Source of the DNA: Bacteroidota bacterium
GTDB lineage: Bacteria; Bacteroidota; Bacteroidia; Bacteroidales; VadinHA17
Assembly (NCBI GenBank): GCA_030613125.1
Contig: JAUWMO010000105.1
Location: 1-9,991, forward strand
DNA length: 9,991 nucleotides
Direction of reading: 5' to 3'
Part shown: in pieces, positions 1 through 5,461 of the stretch
Numbering within the stretch: position 1 is the stretch's first letter
Layout: each line of letters begins with the position of its first letter
Translations under genes and position numbers: made by a program
Notes under the pieces: generated by a model
Database searches by the model: none
Told to the model about the DNA's origin: nothing
Seen by the model: only the letters and a program-made list of their open reading frames with translations

Positions 1-76
1 TCTTGAACCAGCCTTGATCTGCTTTTCTCTTTTGTGGGCTGTAGCCATATTATATGTTTCTTCAAAATATTGGATT
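1..76 (-). pseudogene. 3' fragment of a GIY-YIG endonuclease-like gene (remnant, runs off left edge)
   Basis: Read on the minus strand, this stretch encodes a peptide ending in the motif REKQIKAGSR, preceded by IQYFEETYNMATAHK. This resembles the C-terminal third of the small GIY-YIG nuclease-like proteins common in Bacteroidota, in which a segment like LVYYE...A..REKQIKAGSR precedes a short lysine-rich tail. The catalytic GIY-YIG part is absent. Just upstream, at 77-107, the reading frame passes into a hairpin repeat and then reaches a TAA stop near 165 with no plausible start codon before the homologous part. I read it as a gene broken by a repeat. The C-terminal tail lies outside the window. 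Family assignment rests on a short motif and is moderately sure. Confidence 0.45.
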
Positions 77-107
77 ATTGCGATCCGTCCACTGACGGAG
101 AAGCAAT
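77..107. repeat. REP-like hairpin at the break in the GIY-YIG remnant
   Basis: The sequence attgc-ga-tccgtc-cact-gacgga-gaa-gcaat forms a stem of 6 bp (84-89 with 94-99) around a 4-base loop, extended by a 5-bp stem (77-81 with 103-107) across a small internal loop. The general look, attgcga...gaagcaat, is that of the dispersed palindromic repeats often found between genes in Bacteroidota. It sits exactly where coding similarity of the neighbouring GIY-YIG fragment stops. Confidence 0.55.
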
Positions 108-170
108 CTTTATAAGCTACTTCAATGTGTAAAAGTGGTATTATTAATCTTTTCTCTATTAATTAAACAG

Positions 171-251
171 TTTGCTTCCCGTCTCACTTCGTTATGCCGG
201 GCAGGCGTCGCTGCGCTCCCCATGACGCTCCGGTCAGGGCAGGCTCGCAAA
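171..251. repeat. GC-rich imperfect repeat cluster in an AT-rich gap
   Basis: A GC-rich block lies in otherwise AT-rich non-coding DNA. It contains a direct repeat gggcaggc (199-206 and 237-244), an inverted pair gcgtc/gacgc (205-209 and 224-228) and outer tttgc/gcaaa arms (171-175 and 247-251). Similar gggcagg/ctgcccg cores appear near 3494-3585 and 5333-5419. The rest of 1-406 outside the GIY-YIG fragment and these repeats shows no credible gene. Confidence 0.5.
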
Positions 252-389
252 GTCGTTCTTTGTTAATGATATCGAGTCAGACATCGTGACTTTTTATATG
301 CTCCGGGCTCCTTGCTCTTCCCACAGCTCCGCCCTCTCAGTCCCACTTGTTGTGTACAAATAGGCTGTTTACCAGGTATTTATAATTTT

Positions 390-415
390 CTTCTCTGCTT
401 ATTATATCAGAGAAG
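390..415. repeat. Inverted repeat overlapping the stop codon of the 407-952 gene
   Basis: Perfect 8-bp arms cttctctg (390-397) and cagagaag (408-415) flank a 10-base AT-rich loop. The arm at 408-415 overlaps the stop codon (407-409) of the minus-strand regulator gene. It may protect or terminate the transcript, but there is no clear run of T on the minus strand after it, so a standard intrinsic terminator is not supported. Confidence 0.4.
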
Positions 416-952
416 TTCATCTTTCCACAACAGCAGGGTCTCTTCCCCTTTTGTTCCCCCGCTGTATTCCTTTTTAAATTCTACCTCGGAGTAAACCAGG
501 TAGCGGATTTTTCTTTTAATTAACTGTTCAGATTTCTCCACCAGTCTGAGTAGGTATTCTTTATCAATCTTGTCACCCACAAATAACAGGTCAATGATTT
601 TACTGTTTACTCCCTTTGCAAAATCACCTGTTACAAAAACCATCTTTACATCCCCCAGTTTGGTGATAACCTTGTCAACTATCTGGTCAAAGCCAATATA
701 TTTTAACAATAGGTTATGGATGTCGTTGAATAGTGGATGTTCAGTGTTGGCCCGGAATATTTTTTTATTTCCCCTTATATTTGTGATAAGTAATCCTGCT
801 TTTTCAAAACGGTTTAATTCAAGTCGTATGGCATTGGTTGATTCACCAAATTCAACTTCCAACCCACGTAAATATGAGGATGAACTACTGTTTAAGAAGA
901 ATTTTAACAGCAGCTTGATGCGGGTTTTGGAAGTTATGAGGGTGTCGAGCAT
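407..952 (-). CDS. Winged-helix regulator with a nucleotidyltransferase-like domain
   Basis: The 181-residue product has two parts. Residues about 1-75 look like an ArsR/MarR-style winged helix: a helical N-terminus, then a recognition-helix-like segment (STNAIRLELNRFEKAGLL) and a wing (ITNIRGNKKIFRAN). Residues about 80-160 resemble a minimal nucleotidyltransferase (MNT) fold, with GDFAKG at 109-114 and IIDLLFV at 119-125. In active MNT enzymes this region reads GS...DxD. Here the first Asp position is Ile119 and the Ser of GS is Asp110, so catalysis is doubtful and a ligand-sensing or scaffold role is an inference. Proteins of this layout occur in Bacteroidota. It lies 195 bp downstream of the UpxY-like gene on the same strand, which suggests linked regulation of whatever lies to the left. 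Exact targets are unknown. Confidence 0.75.
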   Translation of the reverse strand: MLDTLITSKTRIKLLLKFFLNSSSSSYLRGLEVEFGESTNAIRLELNRFEKAGLLITNIRGNKKIFRANTEHPLFNDIHNLLLKYIGFDQIVDKVITKLGDVKMVFVTGDFAKGVNSKIIDLLFVGDKIDKEYLLRLVEKSEQLIKRKIRYLVYSEVEFKKEYSGGTKGEETLLLWKDELL

Positions 953-954
953 AT

Positions 955-1017
955 AGTTCTCAGTTCTTAGTTTTCAGTTTTTGATTCTGAGTTATCAGTT
1001 CCCAGTTCAGTTTCTGA
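955..1017. repeat. Degenerate 7-bp tandem array (AGTTNNN)
   Basis: Nine successive heptamers can be read in phase: agttctc, agttctt, agttttc, agttttt, gattctg, agttatc, agttccc, agttcag, tttctga. The AGTT core is held in seven of the nine, while the other three bases drift. The last units (997-1014) also pair imperfectly with 1031-1050, so the end of the array can fold into a hairpin. It fills the gap between the regulator gene and the UpxY-like gene. A related heptamer array is at 5291-5433. Confidence 0.65.
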
Positions 1018-1050
1018 AAACCAGGAATCGGAAACTATGAACTTGGAACT
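997..1050. repeat. Imperfect inverted repeat overlapping the heptamer array
   Basis: The arm at 997-1014 (agttcccagttcagtttc) is matched in reverse complement by 1031-1050 (gaaactatgaacttggaact) with a two-base insertion and a few mismatches, leaving a 16-base spacer at 1015-1030. This suggests that part of the 7-bp array was copied in inverted orientation. The rest of the gap to 1147 shows nothing recognisable. Confidence 0.45.
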
Positions 1051-1147
1051 AATTTTGAGTAGTAAACTTACTCAATCTTTATTTAAATCCAAATTTTTGA
1101 TTAGGAAAAATAGAGATGGGGTAATCTTTTTGAGTAAATTATGAAGT

Positions 1148-1672
1148 TCAACTTCCATTTTGCAATTTTAGTACCGATTTCGAAATATTTATGATCAGCT
1201 TCTGGCCTATACCTGCAATCTCCACCAGAACCCGCTGCTTTCCCTTTACCTGAACAAGGGTGCCTGTGAGCCCGAGCATTTGTCCACGTATCACTTCTAC
1301 AAAATCTCCGGGCTGAAAATTGGTTTCATTCAGTTTAACCGGATCATCTTCATCTAAGTATGCCCTTACAGCTTCAATTTGCTGATCGGGAATTGGAATC
1401 CTTTTATTACGGAAAGTGATAAAACGAACTACACCGTTTGTTTTAAGTACTTCCGGATAATCACGTTCACTAATATGGACAAACAGATAACAACTGAATA
1501 AAGGAACTTCAACCCATTTCTTTCGGTCACTCCATTGCCTCAGGATTTTTAAAAGCGGAAGGTAAATCTCAATACCACTGGCTTCAAGATCAGAGGCCAC
1601 TTTTTTCTCAGTCCTTGATTTGGTATAAATGGCGTACCATTTTTTCTCCGGTTTTCCTTGATATTGGGACAT
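1148..1672 (-). CDS. UpxY-family (NusG-like) transcription antiterminator
   Basis: The 174-residue product has the two-domain NusG layout. The NGN domain spans about residues 11-112 and starts with KKWYAIYTKSRTEKKVASDL, a near-textbook opening for the UpxY/RfaH-like group, followed by EIYLPL and the hydrophobic strand CYLFVHI. A KOW domain follows at about 119-152, with PGDFVEVIRGQMLGLTG carrying the expected glycines. In Bacteroides, UpxY proteins bind RNA polymerase and let it read through the leader of their own capsular or exopolysaccharide operon, where upxY is normally the first gene. Here the gene points leftward, so the genes it serves would be the regulator at 407-952 and whatever lies beyond position 1. 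A -7 box lies 19 bp before the ATG. It is not the housekeeping nusG, which is usually next to secE and ribosomal protein genes. Confidence 0.88.
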   Translation of the reverse strand: MSQYQGKPEKKWYAIYTKSRTEKKVASDLEASGIEIYLPLLKILRQWSDRKKWVEVPLFSCYLFVHISERDYPEVLKTNGVVRFITFRNKRIPIPDQQIEAVRAYLDEDDPVKLNETNFQPGDFVEVIRGQMLGLTGTLVQVKGKQRVLVEIAGIGQKLIINISKSVLKLQNGS

Positions 1673-1691
1673 AGTGTAAATAGAATTTTAT

Positions 1692-1699
1692 CAAAGGTA
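1692..1699 (-). promoter_or_regulatory. Bacteroidota -7 box for the UpxY-like gene
   Basis: The minus strand reads TACCTTTG, a perfect match to the TAnnTTTG -7 element. Nineteen bases separate it from the ATG at 1672, so a transcript would begin only about a dozen bases before the start codon. No clear TTTG -33 element was found at the usual spacing. Confidence 0.5.
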
Positions 1700-1747
1700 A
1701 AGTTAGAAATTGTCCGCATTTATACCCATTTTAACTGTATGAAGGTT

Positions 1748-1794
1748 GAAAATCAATCGTTTTACCCTTAATCCCTGAAGGGCGATTGATTTTC
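1748..1794. repeat. 12-bp perfect inverted repeat with nested hairpin, upstream of the UpxY-like gene
   Basis: Arms gaaaatcaatcg (1748-1759) and cgattgattttc (1783-1794) are perfectly complementary. The spacer holds a second hairpin, ccctt (1765-1769) with aaggg (1778-1782), stacked directly on the right arm, with a 5-base bulge on the left. It lies about 50 bp upstream of the -7 box. It could be a protein binding site, a terminator-like barrier between the divergent genes, or a small mobile repeat; the sequence does not decide. Confidence 0.6.
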
Positions 1795-1853
1795 TGAACA
1801 CATTTAAAATAACGTGAGTTCGACATAAGGGATTTTTTATTGACTCTGCCCCA

Positions 1854-1876
1854 TTATGATTGGGGGTGAATCATAA
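1854..1876. repeat. 8-bp perfect inverted repeat around a G-rich spacer
   Basis: Arms ttatgatt (1854-1861) and aatcataa (1869-1876) are separated by gggggtg. The size and symmetry fit a regulator binding site, and it lies in the gap between two divergent genes. No regulator is assigned. A weaker terminator-like stem (agagt 1923-1927, actct 1935-1939) followed by cccttttt comes shortly after. Confidence 0.4.
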
Positions 1877-1958
1877 CTAAATGTAGATGGATTCTAATCA
1901 AGTTCCGGGGGTAATATAGTGTAGAGTTTTGTGGACTCTCCCTTTTTAGATTCTTCGA

Positions 1959-2131
1959 GGCTGTCTTAAAACCCTATTTGTGTAATCATTCCTGCGAAAG
2001 TAGGAACCGAAGACCAAAGGGATGAGTTCAGCGCAGCTAATCCATATTTGGCTAATAATGTAAGTATTATGGATTCCTGACCTCCGCTTCGCTCCGTCAG
2101 GAATGCTATATTTAAAGGTTTTGATACAGCC
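1959..2131. mobile_element. MITE-like element with 15-bp terminal inverted repeats
   Basis: The left end ggctgtcttaaaacc (1959-1973) and right end ggttttgatacagcc (2117-2131) are inverted copies matching at 13 of 15 positions. Ends of the GGCTGT...AAAA type resemble termini of several transposase families, for example IS1182-like elements (from memory, not searched). The 173-bp body has no convincing gene but holds three hairpins: ttcctgc-gaaa-gtaggaa (1989-2006), aatccata/tatggatt (2039-2075) and attcctgac/gtcaggaat (2073-2104). I see no clear target-site duplication, so it may be an old or decayed insertion. Confidence 0.5.
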
Positions 2132-2205
2132 CCACAGAGGGGTGAGTCAAAAGAGTGTGAGCATGAATGATTTATCATTTTCATATATAATATATTTTTT
2201 AATTT

Positions 2206-2310
2206 ACCCTGTGAAATATTGTTTTGCAATAAATCTTTACGTTATTTTACAGGGTTCACCCAGTGAAATGCTGCTTCGCAGTAGTGGCCTTGCCACTATT
2301 TCACAGGGTG
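2206..2310. repeat. Tandem pair of ~50-bp cloverleaf-like inverted-repeat elements
   Basis: Copy A is 2206-2255 and copy B is 2257-2310. Each has an outer stem: accctgtgaaat pairs with attttacagggt in A, and cacccagtgaaat pairs with atttcacagggtg in B with one mismatch. Inside B are two hairpins, gctgcttcgcagt (2270-2282) and agtggccttgccact (2283-2297). Inside A the first hairpin is attgttttgcaat (2218-2230), the same length, differing from B only by transitions and keeping the pairing. The second hairpin of A is weak. The right end is 39 bp before the glycosyltransferase start, so the pair could lie in its leader RNA. The family is not one I recognise. Confidence 0.65.
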
Positions 2311-2348
2311 GATTTGTTAAGCTGTTTTATTCTAAAATCATTTAACCC

Positions 2349-3452
2349 ATGATGAAAATCGCAATTGTCGGAACCCGGGGAGTACCTAACCAATATGGTG
2401 GGTTTGAACAATTTGCTGAAGCATTAGGGACCAGGTTAGTAAAAAAGAGACATGAAGTACTGGTTTATAATCCGGAGAGTCACCTTTATAAAAAGATTGA
2501 TTATAAAGGGATTATAGTAGTGCGTAAAAAGGAGTTATTCAGGTGGATTCCTCCATTTTCTACTCTGTTGTATGATCTTATTTGCCTGAGAGATGCTATC
2601 AAACAAAATCCTGATCTGATTTTTTGTTGTGGGTACTCATCATCACTGTTTTTCAGGCTTTTTAAAAACCCGAACTATGTTCCCATACTTGTTCATATGG
2701 ATGGAATGGAATGGCAAAGGCAAAAATGGGGATGGTTTGCAAAGGTTTTTTTAAAGTGGACAGAAAAGCTTGCTATGAAATGGTCGGATATACAGATTGT
2801 GGATCACATCGAAGTACAGAAATACTATCAGGAAAAATATAAGATCACACCAGTTTATATTCCCTTTGGCGCTGAAAAAGTTATAAACCAAAACAATAAT
2901 CCACCTACTATAATAAAAGGAGATAAAGAGAAAAAGTATTTTCTGGTTATTTCCAGGTTGGAGCCTGAGAATCATATTGACATGGTTCTGGATTCATTTT
3001 TGAAATCCCGAAGGAATGAACTCTTCCTGGTGGTTGGTGAAACAGGTACAAAATATGGCAGGAAACTGCTGAAAAAATATAAATCCTATTCGCAGATCAG
3101 GTTTTTAGGATCAATATTTGAAAAAGAAATTCTGGATGGTTTGAGGGTTAATTGTAAAGCATATTTCCATGGACATTCGGTTGGGGGGACCAATCCTTCA
3201 CTGCTGGATGCCATGGGAGCGTCCTGTTTCATTTTTGCACATGATAATGTCTATAACAGGGGAATAATGGGGGAAAATGCAATTTATTTTTCAACCAAAG
3301 AGGATTTACTTAAATACTTTCAGAATATGGAAAACATTTTAAAAAATAAGGAAGAATATGTAAAGGAGAACCTGAATTTAATAAATAAAGATTATAACTG
3401 GGAGAAGATAACCCGGCAGTATAGTGAATTATTTAAATCAGTGAGTCTATGA
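2349..3452 (+). CDS. DUF1972-type glycosyltransferase (GT-B fold, GT4-like)
   Basis: The 367-residue product probably transfers a sugar from a nucleotide-sugar donor to a growing surface polysaccharide or lipid-linked glycan at the inner face of the cytoplasmic membrane. The first 175 residues match the DUF1972 domain that forms the acceptor half of rhamnosyltransferase-like enzymes: KIAIVGTRGVPNQYGGFEQF at 3-22, HMDGMEWQR at 116-124 and VDHIEVQKYY at 151-160. The GT-B donor half follows, with ISRLEPENHI at 201-210 and HGHSVGGTNPSLLDAMG at 274-290. The latter is the EX7E-type site, but the second acid is Asp287 rather than the usual Glu. Two ATG codons are adjacent (2349 and 2352); MKIAIVG from the second fits the family equally well. 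The gene stands alone, preceded by palindromic repeats and convergent with metK. Donor and acceptor cannot be read from the sequence. Confidence 0.85.
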   Translation: MMKIAIVGTRGVPNQYGGFEQFAEALGTRLVKKRHEVLVYNPESHLYKKIDYKGIIVVRKKELFRWIPPFSTLLYDLICLRDAIKQNPDLIFCCGYSSSLFFRLFKNPNYVPILVHMDGMEWQRQKWGWFAKVFLKWTEKLAMKWSDIQIVDHIEVQKYYQEKYKITPVYIPFGAEKVINQNNNPPTIIKGDKEKKYFLVISRLEPENHIDMVLDSFLKSRRNELFLVVGETGTKYGRKLLKKYKSYSQIRFLGSIFEKEILDGLRVNCKAYFHGHSVGGTNPSLLDAMGASCFIFAHDNVYNRGIMGENAIYFSTKEDLLKYFQNMENILKNKEEYVKENLNLINKDYNWEKITRQYSELFKSVSL

Positions 3453-3493
3453 TTTTAGAAGTCGAAGACGCATTAAAATCACTTAGACGAACT

Positions 3494-3585
3494 CCTGCCC
3501 GTCCGGTCAGGCGGGGATCCCGATTGCGAAGCACGTCGGGATCTGAGATGGTCATATTCCCTGCCCGTTCCGTTCCGGCGGGTGT
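3494..3585. repeat. GC-rich palindromic cluster between convergent genes
   Basis: The best stem is gatcccga (3516-3523) with tcgggatc (3536-3543), 8 bp perfect, around ttgcgaagcacg. On each side lies a copy of a ctgcccgt-ccg core (3496 onward and 3561 onward) that can pair with nearby cgggg or gcggg. The cluster sits between the ends of the glycosyltransferase gene and metK, so it could help stop transcription from either side, though no T-run supports an intrinsic terminator. It resembles the other GC-rich repeats in the window. Confidence 0.55.
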
Positions 3586-3639
3586 GTTCTATTCAATAAT
3601 AAGTGGCAACTTGGGTTAATGAGTTAGTTATAAGGAAGA

Positions 3640-4974
3640 TTATATTCCAAAAGCTTCCTTGATCTTGTCAACATAGTCGAGTTTTTCCCAGGTAAAATAC
3701 TCGACTTTTTTGAATCGTCTTTTTTTACCATTTACTTCTTTTGGATATACTCCAGGTCCGTCATAATAAACCTCAACCTCCTCCTCAAACGGATCACGCC
3801 CAAAATGACCATATGTGGCAGTTTTTTCAAAAATGGGATTTTTCAACCTGAAGCGATTGATGATAGCAAAAGGCTTCAGGTCAAATATTTCTTTGACCTT
3901 TTTAGCAATTTCCCCGTCACATTCAATATGACCGTTGATGTTTTTAATATTACAGGTACCAAAAGTATTGATGTATATTCCAACAGGCTCAGCCACACCA
4001 ATGGCGTATGCAAGTTGTACAAGCACTTCCCGGGCAACACCAGCAGCAACAAGGTTATTGGCTATATGCCGTGCAGCATATGTTGCCGAGCGGTCTACCT
4101 TTGATGCATCTTTGCCTGAAAAAGCACCACCTCCATGTGGAGCCTTACCTCCATATGTGTCAACTACTATTTTCCTGCCTGTAAGACCGCTATCTCCGTG
4201 TGGCCCTCCTATCACAAAATTACCTGTTGGATTAACAAGTAATTTATATCCATTTAATATTTTTTTAATTCGATCGGGAACCTTTTTATTTACCCTGGGC
4301 ATTAAAATGGTTTCAATATCTTTTTTTATTCGCGTCTGCATTGCCTTTTGGGCTTTCCTTATTTCTTCTTTTGAATTGTTCTCAGGTAAAACAAATTCAT
4401 CATGCTGGGTTGATATAACAATTGTATTAATTCCAACCGGCTTATGATTATCGTCGTATTCTATGGTAACCTGTGATTTGGAATCGGGGCGCAAATATGT
4501 CATTTCTTTCCCCTCCTTTCTGATTGCTGCCAGTTCCTGAAGGATTAAATGACTTAGTTCAAGTGGGAGAGGCATACCGTTATCCATATCTTTGTTGGCG
4601 TAGCCAAACATAATCCCCTGATCTCCTGCACCCTGTTCTTCCTCTTTTTCCCTTTCAACTCCCTGATTGATATCATCCGATTGACCATGTATTGTGGAAA
4701 TTATACCACAAGAGTCAGCATCAAACTTATACTCCGCTTTGGTATATCCTATATTCCGGATTACACCCCTTACAATCTCCTGAATATCGACCCAGCTTTC
4801 AGTCCTGACTTCTCCACTGCATACAACTAAACCTGTAGTCACCATAGTTTCACAGGCTACTTTTGATCCGGGATCTTTTTTCAGGAATTCATCAAGTAAG
4901 GCATCGGAAATCTGATCAGCAATTTTATCGGGATGCCCTTCAGATACTGATTCTGAAGTAAACAAGTATGACAT
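3640..4974 (-). CDS. metK: S-adenosylmethionine synthetase (methionine adenosyltransferase)
   Basis: MetK joins methionine and ATP to make S-adenosylmethionine, releasing phosphate and pyrophosphate, in the cytoplasm, normally as a tetramer. With the start at 4974 the protein has 444 residues and begins MSYLFTSESVSEGHPDKIAD, the usual N-terminus with the catalytic His14. GAGDQG (115-120) is the adenine-side signature, GGPHGDSGLTGRK (256-268) and GGGAFSGKD (281-289) are the phosphate-binding loops, and ATYGHFGRD (386-394) is the conserved C-terminal motif. The frame stays open upstream to an ATG at 5100, but those 42 residues have no family counterpart, so the later start is chosen. It is longer than the 384-residue E. 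coli enzyme, as in other Bacteroidota, partly from a longer C-terminal tail. I found no SAM-riboswitch-like fold upstream. It appears monocistronic. Confidence 0.97.
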   Translation of the reverse strand: MSYLFTSESVSEGHPDKIADQISDALLDEFLKKDPGSKVACETMVTTGLVVCSGEVRTESWVDIQEIVRGVIRNIGYTKAEYKFDADSCGIISTIHGQSDDINQGVEREKEEEQGAGDQGIMFGYANKDMDNGMPLPLELSHLILQELAAIRKEGKEMTYLRPDSKSQVTIEYDDNHKPVGINTIVISTQHDEFVLPENNSKEEIRKAQKAMQTRIKKDIETILMPRVNKKVPDRIKKILNGYKLLVNPTGNFVIGGPHGDSGLTGRKIVVDTYGGKAPHGGGAFSGKDASKVDRSATYAARHIANNLVAAGVAREVLVQLAYAIGVAEPVGIYINTFGTCNIKNINGHIECDGEIAKKVKEIFDLKPFAIINRFRLKNPIFEKTATYGHFGRDPFEEEVEVYYDGPGVYPKEVNGKKRRFKKVEYFTWEKLDYVDKIKEAFGI

Positions 4975-5192
4975 TTTTACTAATTTAAATGATACAAAAC
5001 GGGTAAAGGAATATGACTGAAAGGCTAAAAAGAATACTGCTTTAGCATTTTTTTTGTGGTTGCAATCAGTCAAATCTTTCCACCAATAATTGATCAGCAA
5101 ATAAAAGAATAATTTAGAAATTTTCCAAATAGTGAAGCAGAAATGTGATAAAGAAGGAGAAAATGTAGATGAATCTCAGAAAAGAAGTTACA
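4975..5192. other. Non-coding region upstream of metK
   Basis: AT-rich DNA upstream of the metK start. I see no RNA gene, riboswitch or perfect -7 box in it. The open frame that runs through the metK-proximal part on the minus strand is not family-like and is treated as non-coding. The metK promoter must lie here or further right, in the repeats, but I cannot point to it. Confidence 0.4.
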
Positions 5193-5258
5193 GATTGTTA
5201 CAAGTTGTTTCAATATTGTTTCAATGTTGTTTCAATGTTGTTTCAATGTTGTTCCACA
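5193..5258. repeat. 11-bp tandem array (GTTGTTTCAAT)
   Basis: Units at 5204-5214 (gttgtttcaat), 5215-5225 (attgtttcaat), 5226-5236 and 5237-5247 (gttgtttcaat), and 5248-5258 (gttgttccaca) follow in exact 11-bp register, preceded by a weaker unit at 5193-5203. T-tracts repeat once per unit, close to one helical turn, so intrinsic DNA curvature is possible. The array is about 230 bp upstream of the metK start codon. Confidence 0.75.
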
Positions 5259-5290
5259 TTGTGTTATAATTGTTTGATTGTTATTTACTG

Positions 5291-5433
5291 CGGACTGTAG
5301 ACTGAGGACTGCCGACTGCCGACTGTGAACTGCCCGCCCGAACGTACCCCGTCCGAATGCCCGCCTGAACGAATTCATTCGGGCAGGGCTTCAGCCGGGG
5401 TACGTTCGGTACGGGCGGGCCGACTGCGGACTA
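5291..5433. repeat. 7-bp tandem array (NNRACTG), split by a palindrome
   Basis: Six heptamers run in phase at 5291-5332: cggactg, tagactg, aggactg, ccgactg, ccgactg, tgaactg. After the GC-rich palindrome, ccgactg (5420-5426) and cggacta (5427-5433) continue the pattern. Read on the minus strand the unit is CAGTYNN, which matches the YAGTTNN units of the array at 955-1017. Both arrays therefore seem to belong to one degenerate heptamer family. Confidence 0.65.
5333..5419. repeat. 87-bp GC-rich palindromic element inserted in the 7-bp array
   Basis: The left arm (cccgcccg 5333-5340 plus aacgtacccc 5341-5350) pairs with the right arm (ggggtacgtt 5397-5406 plus cgggcggg 5412-5419), with only cggta (5407-5411) unpaired on the right. 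The interior has a further stem, ccgaatg (5353-5359) with cattcgg (5376-5382). It is far more GC-rich than its surroundings and lies between intact heptamers, which suggests a small mobile palindrome. It may also act as a strong terminator-like hairpin downstream of gldA. Confidence 0.65.
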
Positions 5434-5461
5434 ATTATTTGTGAAACTATGTCCTTATTTA

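Noticed and set aside
312..494. Small plus-strand open frame
   Set aside because: It overlaps the regulator gene end on the other strand and has no recognisable features.
1966..2229. Open frame on the minus strand ending inside the MITE-like element
   Set aside because: It is a translation of inverted repeats; its peptide has no recognisable family and it spans the element border.
2103..2345. Open frame on the plus strand just before the glycosyltransferase
   Set aside because: It runs through the tandem cloverleaf repeats and has low-complexity, non-family-like sequence.
4975..5100. N-terminal extension of MetK by 42 residues
   Set aside because: The extension is unlike any MetK; the start at 4974 gives the conserved N-terminus.
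5193..5258. Possible CRISPR array
   Set aside because: The units are 11 bp and directly adjacent with no spacers.
4975..5280. SAM riboswitch upstream of metK
   Set aside because: No SAM-I, SAM-II or SAM-III like pairing or conserved core could be found by eye.
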